From NCBI GenBank assembly GCA_003602485.1, contig QQSD01000014.1, positions 1 through 46,389 of the forward strand: 46,389 nt of DNA, given 5' to 3'. Shown piece by piece: positions 15,592-24,800 of this stretch. Under the pieces are notes generated by a model. The model was not told where the DNA came from and searched no databases. It saw only the letters and a list, made by a program, of their open reading frames with translations. Position 1 is the stretch's first letter. Every line of letters begins with the position of its first letter. A program made the position numbers and the translations under genes. Origin of the DNA: Candidatus Poseidoniales archaeon (GTDB lineage Archaea; Thermoplasmatota; Poseidoniia; Poseidoniales; Poseidoniaceae).

Positions 15592-16212
15592 ATGGATGAC
15601 CCTTCATCACCTTTTCATCCAACGCTTATTTTTGATGAAGCATATTGGGTTCATGATTTCTCCCGCCCCTCTCCAGAGGGATGGCAAGCCCCGTACAGGT
15701 ATTCTGTGGGACGCTACGACGAACATCGTCCGATGATGTATACCACTGAATTGTTTGAGGGTGAACGCACACACCACGTGGGTTTGGATCTTGGCGCACC
15801 ACACGACACTCCCGTACACGCCTTTGGTGCAGGAAAAATTTTCGCCATTGCTCTCAACGATGAACCAGGCTCTTACGGCCCGACCCTCATCACAGAACAC
15901 CACCTCTCCTTACCCGATGGGGTGGGAGGCCAACACACACAACCTGTACGCACATTTTGGGTGCTCTATGGGCATTTGAGTTGGAACAGTCTCCAACATT
16001 GGACGGTAGGTGACTCATTTGAAGCGGGCGACGTGATTGCACGCTTGGGTCATGAAGATGAGAACGGCGGCTGGCCTCCTCACGTACACGTGCAGATGGC
16101 ATGGGAACCTCCAGAAAACGGGGATTTGCCAGGCGTTGTAAGGCCGAGTGACCGAGAGGATGCTCTTCAGCGCTTTCCAGATCCACGGCTTATCTGCGGG
16201 CCGCTTTATTGA
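15592..16212 (+). CDS. M23-family metallopeptidase-like protein
   Basis: A LytM/M23-type zinc peptidase fold. The metal-ligand motif HVGLDLGAP is near residues 61-69, followed by TPVHAFGAGKI. YGHLS is near 130, and the second ligand motif HVHVQM (HxH) follows ENGGWPPH near 166. No signal peptide or membrane helix is seen, so it seems cytoplasmic. To my recollection the GGWPPH-x-H-x-Q and downstream GDLPGV...PDPRLI segments resemble the central M23 domain of bacterial phosphotransferase/M23/aminotransferase fusions, rather than secreted murein hydrolases. Archaea lack murein, so the substrate is unknown. Its last 7 bases overlap the convergent isomerase gene. Confidence 0.8.
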   Translation: MDDPSSPFHPTLIFDEAYWVHDFSRPSPEGWQAPYRYSVGRYDEHRPMMYTTELFEGERTHHVGLDLGAPHDTPVHAFGAGKIFAIALNDEPGSYGPTLITEHHLSLPDGVGGQHTQPVRTFWVLYGHLSWNSLQHWTVGDSFEAGDVIARLGHEDENGGWPPHVHVQMAWEPPENGDLPGVVRPSDREDALQRFPDPRLICGPLY

Positions 16213-17303
16213 ATCGAATTCAAGTGTGCTTTCAGTGAGGATATTGGCGTAATTGCGGCTGGGTCCTTTCCTCGAAGCAAGGCCAATGTCGTCGATAACC
16301 AATCCATTACCAAACAATGGTACAGCAAGACCTCGAGCAGTGTTTCACCCTCTCCGGTGAGGTTCCATGCGGTTTCGGTAGAGGCGTGAGCAACCATCCA
16401 ATCGAGTCGCTGGCGGACGCGGGGAAGCATCCCCTCCCAGGTCAAGAGCAACAGAGCTTGGTTACCAGCCTCAGGGTCGGCATCTTCTCCGATTCCGCCC
16501 CATGCAACACTCTCGTTGTGATTCATTTCAGGCAACACTCCAGTTCGGACAAAACGGGCAGCATTTTCATTCATTTGATTCTTGAAACGCGTGAGTACGG
16601 GTGACAATTCTTTGGGGCCAATGACGGCGATGGGTTGCTCCATCAAACTCGAAGCAAGCAATGCAATGTCACCTTCAGGGTTTTTCAGGATGTCAAAATG
16701 TTCGTTATGTTGTTGAAGACGTAGAAGCATCCCATCCCGATGAGTATCGGTCATAGTTGGGAGAAGGCCGAGCGCTTCCAGGCAAGCAAGTTGGCGGCTA
16801 AAGATGTGACCAAAGGCCGTTCGCGGAGGTTGGCCGCCAACGGTTGGAATCAAGTAGCAACGGTCTGAAATTTCCGGAAGGCCTGCGAGGTGACCTCCGG
16901 ACGCGATGACGACCACCGTCGCCCCCTTTTCGAGTGCAGTTTGTGCTGCTGAAACTGTTTCTTCGGTATTGCCACTGTGGCTGGTAGCGAGAACCAACCA
17001 CGTTGCATCAAACCAGGCCGGAAGGCTGTAGCCTCGTGACACGAGAACAGGACAACTGCCCTTTGAATCGGTGAGTGTACTCAAGAAATCGCCGCCTGCG
17101 CCACTGCCACCCATGCCGAGGCAAATCACGCCCGACCATGGTGCCTGACGGAGCGTTGTCAACCACGGGAAGCGTTCAGCATTGACGGCTTCAAAGCCAC
17201 TTCGCAAATCACTGACAAAAGAGCGAATAAATCCGATGATGTCTTCTGAATCGTAGCGTTGTGCCAAGTCAACGAGCGTTGGTTCGTGTTCAGGCTCCAT
17301 CAT
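16206..17303 (-). CDS. Bifunctional phosphoglucose/phosphomannose isomerase
   Basis: A SIS-domain isomerase interconverting glucose-6-P or mannose-6-P with fructose-6-P. GMGGSGAGGDFL is near residue 62 and SHSGNTEETVSA near 109; both bind the sugar phosphate. GGQPPRTAFG, near 155, is characteristic of the archaeal/bacterial PGI/PMI family. Length (365 aa) fits. Its ATG overlaps the NMD3 stop as ATGA, so it is translated after NMD3. The product links glycolysis to mannose and to GlmS, whose substrate is fructose-6-P; GlmS is also in this window. Dual specificity is inferred from family. Confidence 0.9.
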   Translation of the reverse strand: MMEPEHEPTLVDLAQRYDSEDIIGFIRSFVSDLRSGFEAVNAERFPWLTTLRQAPWSGVICLGMGGSGAGGDFLSTLTDSKGSCPVLVSRGYSLPAWFDATWLVLATSHSGNTEETVSAAQTALEKGATVVVIASGGHLAGLPEISDRCYLIPTVGGQPPRTAFGHIFSRQLACLEALGLLPTMTDTHRDGMLLRLQQHNEHFDILKNPEGDIALLASSLMEQPIAVIGPKELSPVLTRFKNQMNENAARFVRTGVLPEMNHNESVAWGGIGEDADPEAGNQALLLLTWEGMLPRVRQRLDWMVAHASTETAWNLTGEGETLLEVLLYHCLVMDWLSTTLALLRGKDPAAITPISSLKAHLNSIQ

Positions 17304-18379
17304 GATTCCTCCGGGGGCTGAGGCAGGTCAATCGCAAAATGAGGAAGGGATAGCCATGCATCATCGTTGCGCACGAGCAACCCCTTTCGTCCCACTTCGT
17401 GATCGTATGGAAGGCGAACGGACTCCATTCTCCAGTTTGAGGGGTCCAGAAACTCTCCTACAGAGGCATCTTCTGTGACAAAGTCGACTTGAACCAATTC
17501 ATGTAATTGTGCAAGGACCTTGGCCTGCTCGAGGTCTCTCCAAGTCGCACCGGTACGTTCTCGCCGATCCACTCGTTCCATGATGGCTCCATCCTTTGTC
17601 CAAGACGAGGGGCGCCATGTATGCCCTCTCCAAGTAATTACATCTCCAATTTCATACCCAGGTTTTCGGTACAAAAGGGTCAGTCGTGTCACATCGACTC
17701 CATCCTTGCGCCCCACGGTTGAATTGGTTTCAATGACCATGCCGCCATATTCTGAAATGAGATGTCGCCCCCATGCGCGAGCAAGCCCTTTGCTTCCGAG
17801 AACGACATCATATCCTCCTGTAACGGGTCCTTCTGAAGTGATGAAGAACATAGGGTCGTCTGACAGTTTTTCAAGAACGTCATCAAGTGTTTTTCGCAGT
17901 CTCGTGAACTCTTCTTCAGAGAGTCTACGGGCACTGGAACGCAACTGAACAGTGGCTTCGAAGTAATTGCCTGCACGGCGTGTGCATGTGAGGCAAACGC
18001 CATTTGCCATTCGGGCACGCATGGTGTGTTCTTCTTGGAAGAGAAGATTGTCAATTACGCCTTCGATTTGAATGTACAAGAGTGTGTGACGGTCCGAGAC
18101 TGTTTTCGATTCCATACCTAATTGAATCGACTCTGCTCGTTCATGAACGACAAGATTCCGGTGCAGCAACTCATCCCAGACTTCGTTATCCGTGGTGTTT
18201 TCCCACTTTCCGTCGATTTCTACGATTCCACATCGTGCACAACGAACCCATGGGACATTTTCGGGCACCTTCGCCAGTGTTGTACGGGCACGCATGCACG
18301 GTTCGCACATCCGGTCGCCAAAGAGGGGTGGATCAGCACCACAAACCAGACAAAACTCACCTCCGAGACGTCCAGACAT
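17300..18379 (-). CDS. nmd3: NMD3 family ribosome-associated protein
   Basis: Homologue of the eukaryotic 60S subunit export adaptor. The archaeal form is thought to act in late large-subunit maturation or tRNA-site occupancy. The N-terminus has the family's zinc cysteines: CLVCG near 10-14, CEPC near 25, CARCG near 47 and CLTC near 129. The EIDGKW segment follows the second pair. The rest shows the OB/SH3-like NMD3 core, including SKGLARAWGRHLISEYGG. The usual eukaryotic C-terminal export signals are missing, as expected. A GGGAGA motif precedes the ATG. It lies between ccmD and the isomerase on the minus strand; no functional link to heme export is obvious. Confidence 0.88.
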   Translation of the reverse strand: MSGRLGGEFCLVCGADPPLFGDRMCEPCMRARTTLAKVPENVPWVRCARCGIVEIDGKWENTTDNEVWDELLHRNLVVHERAESIQLGMESKTVSDRHTLLYIQIEGVIDNLLFQEEHTMRARMANGVCLTCTRRAGNYFEATVQLRSSARRLSEEEFTRLRKTLDDVLEKLSDDPMFFITSEGPVTGGYDVVLGSKGLARAWGRHLISEYGGMVIETNSTVGRKDGVDVTRLTLLYRKPGYEIGDVITWRGHTWRPSSWTKDGAIMERVDRRERTGATWRDLEQAKVLAQLHELVQVDFVTEDASVGEFLDPSNWRMESVRLPYDHEVGRKGLLVRNDDAWLSLPHFAIDLPQPPEES

Positions 18380-18467
18380 GTATCTCCCAGTTGAAGGGGC
18401 TCGCTTACAACCTTTGAACGTGTTCGCTTGAAGAGAGAACAGAAGACCTCTTTTGGGAGCTCAGGTT

Positions 18468-18611
18468 TCATTCGTTTTCGAAGCGGCCTGACATCGCCAC
18501 TTCAAGTGCTTCGAGTCGTTGGTTCAAGCGTCTACTGCGCTGCACCACCGTGTAGGTCCAGAGAGCAATGGCGACAAGCATTCCGAAGTATGCAACTGCC
18601 AGGTACGTCAT
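18468..18611 (-). CDS. ccmD: CcmD-like 47-aa membrane protein
   Basis: A short gene easily missed by length filters. It encodes 47 residues starting MTYLAVAYFGMLVAIALWTY, one membrane helix, followed by a basic helix QRSRRLNQRLEALE. This is the CcmD pattern: a YL-AY start, one helix, then an Arg-rich segment. CcmD stabilises the CcmABC heme transporter and its handover to CcmE. A GGAGG motif lies directly before the ATG, and the gene begins 10 bases after the ccmC stop. This context strongly supports the identification despite the small size. The stop is at 18468-18470. Confidence 0.8.
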   Translation of the reverse strand: MTYLAVAYFGMLVAIALWTYTVVQRSRRLNQRLEALEVAMSGRFENE

Positions 18612-18621
18612 CCCCTCCACG

Positions 18622-19323
18622 TCAAATCACCTTGTCCATGTTCGCTTGAAGCTGTTCAAGCCTCTGCTCAAGTAGTGTCACACGCATGGAGTTCATGATA
18701 TGACCGATGATGAATACAGTGAAGGAAATTGCTCCGACAAGAAGTACAAGCCCCATATCGCCATTGATGGAGCCGTCATCTCCAGTCCCCACGACGGGAC
18801 CGGGATGGCGAATGGACCAGATTCGTGTGGCAACATAGGTGATTGGCACCAATACAAATCCGTAGAGTCCGAAGGCAGCAAAGGTATCTCTCGTCTCAAC
18901 GCCGTCGGGTTGGCTTGCACGGCCTAAGACCAAGTAAATGGCGAGGAGTGTGAGTAATCCAAATGTATTGAGTCGGACATCCGTCCAGTCCCACGGAGTG
19001 CCCCATTCTGCTGCACCCCATACACATCCTGACCATACGGTCATCAAGCCAGTTGCGAGACCTGCTTCTGCACCAGCGGTGTGGAGGCGCCACATGACTT
19101 CCGACCGTTTGAACAACCATCCCGCCGAACCGATGAACAATGCTCCAAATGCGATGAATGCCGCCCATGCAGCGGGTACATGCCAGTAGAAGATTCGTTG
19201 TGCAGCCGGTGATTCAAAAGCATCAATGGAGACGCTTGGAGCCCATAGCAAGGCGAGTAAAAGTGTTGATGCAATTCCAGTAAAGCCGATAAAAAGCAAG
19301 CCTTCGCCCACCTTCTGCTTCAT
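18622..19323 (-). CDS. ccmC: Heme exporter permease CcmC
   Basis: An integral membrane protein of system I cytochrome c maturation that delivers heme to CcmE. Six hydrophobic segments are visible. The heme-ligand His is in FYWHVPAAWAAF near residue 46. The external tryptophan-rich signature reads WGTPWDWTDVRLNTFG near 108, a small variation on the usual WGxxWxWDxRLT. The C-terminal LEQRLEQLQANMDKVI is helical. Length (233 aa) is normal. It lies 40 bases after the fused CcmA/B gene and 10 before ccmD. The companions ccmE, ccmF, ccmG and ccmH are not in the window. Confidence 0.9.
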   Translation of the reverse strand: MKQKVGEGLLFIGFTGIASTLLLALLWAPSVSIDAFESPAAQRIFYWHVPAAWAAFIAFGALFIGSAGWLFKRSEVMWRLHTAGAEAGLATGLMTVWSGCVWGAAEWGTPWDWTDVRLNTFGLLTLLAIYLVLGRASQPDGVETRDTFAAFGLYGFVLVPITYVATRIWSIRHPGPVVGTGDDGSINGDMGLVLLVGAISFTVFIIGHIMNSMRVTLLEQRLEQLQANMDKVI

Positions 19324-19363
19324 GAATTAAGGCGGTGAGTCGCCCTTCTTGAAGGTGGTTGTC

Positions 19364-20581
19364 CTACCGGCTCAGAAGGTCGAGAAGTAGGGCGTAAGGG
19401 AGGATGAGAATCGGGGTTAACAATCCGACAAATACGGCTCTGGGGCGCGCCAACCGGTTGGTTGCTTCCTGGAGGAGTCGAATGGTGTGCCAGGTGATGA
19501 AGGTTACAAATCCGCCGACCATGACGATGCTCGGTTCAACAACGAGTGTAAAACTAAGGGTGCTGAGAAGGGTCAGCAAGCAGCCGAGGGCCAAGGGCAG
19601 GATACCACTGTGTGGGTTGGCATTTGCGACTGCTCGCCACCACGCATTGGTGCGTTCTTCCCGTGACGCCTGAACCATTGCCTCGCCGCACAAGCCTGCT
19701 GCGAATGCAGGTGCGAGAAGAAATCCGTATCGCTGCATCTCGTCAAGGTCGTCAAGGAGATCCCCAAAGGACAGTAAAACACCCAGTGTCAGCAAGGAAG
19801 CCACAGCATTATGATTCAACCAAGCCAAGGTCCGCCATTGCATCGTCCATCCAAAAGCGGTAGGTGAGATTGCTTTGACTGGCTGTGGCTTGGTTTCGAG
19901 TTTGGATGTTGGTTCATTTGGTGTTACAGTTGTCACTTTTGTTGTGCTCACATCAACGTGGGTCGTGGCACAGGTAGAGAGGCGTTGGTCGTGAGTGCAT
20001 ACCATCACGGCATGGCCAAGAGTTCGCAGTTGAGCAATCCATTCACACAGTACAGATACCGACGCATCGTCCATTCCAGCAGCAGGTTCATCGAGCAGAA
20101 TCAGGGCTGGTTGTTTGCTTGCAAATGCAGGTAGGAGGGCTGCTAGTACGGCGATTTTACGGGCTTGGCCTTGGGAGAGGTGGGCAATCAAATCCTTGGC
20201 GCGGTGCTCCATGGAAAACGCTGCGAGGAATGGCAGTGGGTCGATGCTGTGTCCGCTCATCGACATGGCTGTCTCAAGGTGTTCAATCACATATTCACTG
20301 CCCATCATCCCGTTCTTTTGGAGGGCTAATCCAATGACGAGCGGGGTGGGTCGCCTGCGGCCTTCGTGGTCGGCTACGACCACATCTGAATGAAGAATCT
20401 GACCTTGCTCAAGGGGCAATAATCTGGCGCATGCTTCCAGAAGGGTCGATTTTCCTGCACCGTTTTCTCCTGTCAGGGCTAGTACCTCTCCTGAATGCAA
20501 GGTAAGGTTGAATCCCTTCAAAACGACATTCATGCCACGTCGAACTTCGATGCCATCAACGGCAAGAAGTGGCTGCGCCAT
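19364..20581 (-). CDS. ccmA: Fused CcmA-like ATPase and CcmB-like permease
   Basis: The first ~210 residues form an ABC ATPase: Walker A GENGAGKST near 39-47, signature LSQGQARK near 140-147, Walker B LILLDEPAAGMDD and a switch His in CTHDQ. After a Thr/Pro-rich linker, about 170 residues form four to five membrane helices, ending in PILILPYALLLDLLSR. That last segment resembles the end of CcmB, which is normally a separate protein. The neighbours ccmC and ccmD make a one-piece CcmAB of the heme-export ABC transporter the best reading. The start at 20581 (MAQPLLAVDG) was chosen where the ABC fold begins; 20629 is an alternative. The CcmB half is divergent and is called on topology and context. 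Confidence 0.8.
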   Translation of the reverse strand: MAQPLLAVDGIEVRRGMNVVLKGFNLTLHSGEVLALTGENGAGKSTLLEACARLLPLEQGQILHSDVVVADHEGRRRPTPLVIGLALQKNGMMGSEYVIEHLETAMSMSGHSIDPLPFLAAFSMEHRAKDLIAHLSQGQARKIAVLAALLPAFASKQPALILLDEPAAGMDDASVSVLCEWIAQLRTLGHAVMVCTHDQRLSTCATTHVDVSTTKVTTVTPNEPTSKLETKPQPVKAISPTAFGWTMQWRTLAWLNHNAVASLLTLGVLLSFGDLLDDLDEMQRYGFLLAPAFAAGLCGEAMVQASREERTNAWWRAVANANPHSGILPLALGCLLTLLSTLSFTLVVEPSIVMVGGFVTFITWHTIRLLQEATNRLARPRAVFVGLLTPILILPYALLLDLLSR

Positions 20582-20670
20582 GAAACGGGGACAGGCACAT
20601 GAAGAATGAACCCTCCTGTTTCTTCCCATATTTCCAGCAAGTCAAAAGGGGTCCACCTTAACCGACTAAC

Positions 20671-21717
20671 ATGCCCTTCGCCATGAGTGTGTTTGACACG
20701 GCGGAATGGGGTGTACTTCTCCTGTGGTTCGCAGCGGTCCTATCTCCGATGATCTATGCTGTTCGAACAAAAACATCGCTTGCTATGGGCATCACCGTGA
20801 GCGTACTTCTGGGTGCAGTCGTTCAAGTTCTATGGGCCGTTTTTTATTCCTGGGGTTGGGTTGAATATTGGGTTTGGTACGATTTTGTCCTCATCCCGGT
20901 CAGAAGCACCATGCCTGAATTTTGGCACACGCTGATCTCAGCAGGCTTTCTCCACAGTCAAAATGACATGATGCACGTTTTGGGGAACGTCATCATCCTT
21001 GCCCTCGTAGGCGTTCCTCTTGAACAACGTTTGGGAACCAAACGGTTTGGCATCATCTATCTGCTTGGCTTAGTGGGTGGTTCAATCGGTTGGATTGCAT
21101 TCAACGCTGGTTCATACACTCCTGCACTGGGTGCTTCGGGGGCTGCCTTTGGCCTCCTGGGCGCGTACCTTGCGGGTTGGCCCAAAGATGAGATTCCTTT
21201 CCCGCTTCTGTTGATTCGCCCTTGGCCGGTTGTATTCATCGCCCTCCTTTATTTTGGTCTTGAGTTGATACGTGCCTTCACGACGATGGAATCGGGCGTC
21301 TCAAGTGGTATTGCACACATGGCGCACATCGGTGGCTTCGTGGCAGCTTATGCCCTTCTTCCATTGGTTGCAAAGGGCGGTCCTGTCGAACTTGGAGTGG
21401 TTGATGGAGGCCCGAGTGGGCGAGATGCGGTGACTGCTGAGCGCCGCCGAATGAAATCACAGATGGTGGATATGACGACTCTCCAAGACCCTTGGACTGA
21501 GCAAGGCATGGCTATTCCCAAGAATCTGCGCAGTGCTTTGAAGAATCTCATGCAGGCAAGTGATGAGCCAGAAACTCGAACGGCTTGGATGGAACACATT
21601 GCAAATGTAGGGGTGTGCCCGCATTGTGATGCACCTTTGGGCATGGTCGAGCGTTCCAGTGGGCCGAGATTGCAATGCTCAGCCAACGCTGAACATCTTG
21701 AATGGCCGAAGGCCTGA
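20671..21717 (+). CDS. Rhomboid intramembrane serine protease with zinc-ribbon tail
   Basis: A rhomboid-family protease with about seven hydrophobic segments in residues 1-240. The nucleophile Ser is in GASGAAFG near 151-158. The catalytic His is in AHMAHIGGF near 214-222, and HVLGN near 105 supplies the conserved His/Asn of the second helix. A cytoplasmic-looking ~115-residue tail ends in a putative zinc site: C-P-H-C, then a single Cys about 20 residues on, with a His after it. Rhomboids cleave single-span membrane proteins within or next to the helix. The next gene on the same strand, 86 bases on, encodes such a protein. The ATG at 20683 is a second possible start. Confidence 0.9.
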   Translation: MPFAMSVFDTAEWGVLLLWFAAVLSPMIYAVRTKTSLAMGITVSVLLGAVVQVLWAVFYSWGWVEYWVWYDFVLIPVRSTMPEFWHTLISAGFLHSQNDMMHVLGNVIILALVGVPLEQRLGTKRFGIIYLLGLVGGSIGWIAFNAGSYTPALGASGAAFGLLGAYLAGWPKDEIPFPLLLIRPWPVVFIALLYFGLELIRAFTTMESGVSSGIAHMAHIGGFVAAYALLPLVAKGGPVELGVVDGGPSGRDAVTAERRRMKSQMVDMTTLQDPWTEQGMAIPKNLRSALKNLMQASDEPETRTAWMEHIANVGVCPHCDAPLGMVERSSGPRLQCSANAEHLEWPKA

Positions 21718-21803
21718 ATCAACGCCCTAAATGGGACACCTCGTAGACGAAGGGTGGATAGAATGAAAGGTAGCGGTGCACTGCAAACTTATGCGGGGTG
21801 GAC

Positions 21804-24800
21804 ATGATGGTTGGTAATCAGCGTACGTCATTGCATTTTCAAGCCCTTCTTTTCGCCTTTCTTTTCCTCTTTGCAAGCATGAGTGGAATGGTTCTTGCTC
21901 AAGAGCCACAGCAGAGTCAGTATTCGGAGTATGACGCTCCAATTTTGATTGAGGGTTTGCCTCCTTTGCTGTGTGACGAGGTGTTGTGCGAGCGCCCAAC
22001 CCGCCTCATCGACCGAGACGGACGCGCCTCCGCTGAACCCCCAATGTGGTGGCTTGGTTACGGTCCCGACTTGGATTGGAACGGAATGGACGACCGCCTT
22101 CAACGCGTTCTCGCCGGGGAGTCTTCTGTTTCTCCAACCGCCATCATCGGCCCGGACGGGCGAAAAACTGTGGCTATCGTGGTTGATTACGCCTGGCACC
22201 CTGGTGAATCCGAAATCTCCGCTCTACGAAGTGTCCTTGATGACCACGGATGGGTTGGAGAAGAAGGAAATGCTTGGTTCCAAGCGATGGATTCAATCGA
22301 TGCTTTGGTAGTTGACAAAGTTCCAGTCAGTGCCCTCATGGACATTTACCATCAGGAAGGTGTCGTTGTGATTGAAATGCAAAATGTCATGATTCCCTTC
22401 AACGGCATAGCCAGCGAAGCGACCCGTTCAATGCCGTCTGAAGACTATACTGCGAGTGCATACGAGCGCGGCTACACTGGCGAAGGAGTGGTCATTGCCA
22501 TTCTGGATACGGGCGTGGACAATGAACACCGTGCTCTGAATGATTTCGATGACATCGATGACGAACCCGATAGTGATGCTAACAGTTACAACGACCAAAA
22601 ATGGGTTGCTGGGTTTGATGCTACATCTTCCGCTTCAAATCCGGACGGCACGGTCGACCCCGATGACGGTCAAGGCCACGGCACACACGTTGCGGCAACT
22701 GCCCTTGGAACTGGAGGTTCAAGCCGTGTTCATACGGGTTCAGGTATGGGCGCATTTTTGGTTGACATCAAGGTCCTCACAGATTCTGGTGGCACCAATT
22801 CACAAGCCTCTCTCAACGGCATCCAATGGATGATCAACAACAAAGACACGGACTGGGGAAACAACGACTCGAGCCGCGGCATTGATATTGCTTCCATGTC
22901 ATTTGGTTCATTCAGTTCGCCGCTCAACCCAGACGATGAAGGCGACAACGGCTCAGGTGCAGAGGCTCGTCTCGTCAACGACGCTCGTGATGCCGGCATT
23001 GTCTGCGTCGTTGCTATGGGCAACGATGGCAGTAAACGTGTGCCGTCTCCTGCAAGCGCTGATGGAGCCATCTCTATCGGTTCTGTGGACGACCGCAATT
23101 CTGTGAACCGGACCGACGACATTCTCGCATCATATACCAATTATGGACCACGTCTCGATGATGGAGACGATGATGAATGGGATGAATTGAAGCCGGATAT
23201 TACTTCATACGGAACCGGTATCACCTCAGCGTCTGCTGCAACAGGGCCTTCCTTCCCGGGGCAACCTGAACGCCCTCTTGCTGACAATGATTATGATTCC
23301 AAAGACGGAACCAGCATGGCCACCCCGCTCGTATCTGGAATCGTCGCCACGCTGCTTCAAGCAGATGATACCCTCGAACCCGAGGAGATTCGAAACATTT
23401 TGAGGAATTCTTCTGAAGAACGAGGTTCAGCTTCTGAACCAGGTGTGTCCAACCGCTGGAACGACAAATGGGGCTTCGGCTTAGTAGACGCATCCTGTGC
23501 TCTTGACCGCGTGCTTGACCGAGCGTGCACTCCCTTCGAAGGCGGAGGAGGTGTCATCGTGGATCCTCCGCCCGGTGGTGATGGCCTAGGGGACGATGTA
23601 ACCATGTCATCGCCGATCAATCAATCGCTCTACCTCTCAGGCAACACTCTTTCAATTGAAGGGGTGACTGATTTGGATGAAGAAGATTACCTCGAAGTCC
23701 AAATTAAAGTTGAGCAGTTTTACGACGACGGTGACAGCACTGAATTAACCAATTGGTTGGGTGCTGACGGCACCGTCGAACAGTGGTATTACGACCTCAT
23801 TATCGATGATGACTGGATTGACCAAGATGAAGCATATACCTTGGTCTATGCACGTGCACTCAACGCTGCAGGAGACGCCTCAGCGGTTGACGTTCGAATC
23901 GTGTATTTGACTCGTCTGTCCATCTCCATTACAGAACCAGGCATTGGAACTGATTTGATTGGTTTTGTTGATTTCAGCGGCATCGTTGAAGGCCCAGAAC
24001 ACGACCGTGTTGAATACAAAATTAACAACGGTGACTGGATTCTCGGCGACACGCTCTCTGAGCAGGATGAAGGAACGCAAAGCTGGTCCTTTACGTGGGA
24101 CTCTGCAAGTGTTGCTGATGGTTCACATCGAATCAGCGTTCGAACGATCAATGCATCTGAGGTTTCCAGTGATGTGCTGCGGCGAACCTACGAGGTAGAC
24201 AACCTACCAGCAGCACCTGATTTTGCCTTTTCAGGATCGGTTGAAGTGTATGATGCAGGCCTGCCAGTCAACAATGCAGTTGCTGGAACCGTTCTGGAAG
24301 TACGTTTTGGTCTTCGTAACATTGGTGACCTTGATGCTAACGAGGTATTTTTGCAACTCGATGGACCCGGTGATGCTTCCTCAACATACCCCTCGGTGGG
24401 CAAGGTATCATCTCTAGAAGAGGGTGAAAGCGTTCGTGCCACACTGTACTGGTGGGCGACAGAAGCTGGCACCCATGAAGTCACCTTGTCCCTTGACCCG
24501 TCTCAACAATACGAAGATGCTAACAGGGACAACAATGTCTACACGTTCACGTTCCAAATCGACCCTCGGCCGGTTGAACCCATGCTCCGTTTCTTGGCGG
24601 GCTCTTCCCGAACTCAGCCAGAAATACCTGCTCCTGGGACACCCTTTGACATTCAAATCAGATTGGACAACCTCGGTCAGTCCGACGCTACAAGTCTCAA
24701 CATTGGCCTCGAGCGTTGGTTGGATGACGTTGGTAGTTGGACGCGTATTGATGACAGAAGCATCAACATCGTCCCTGGCTCAAGTACAACATCGGGTTAC

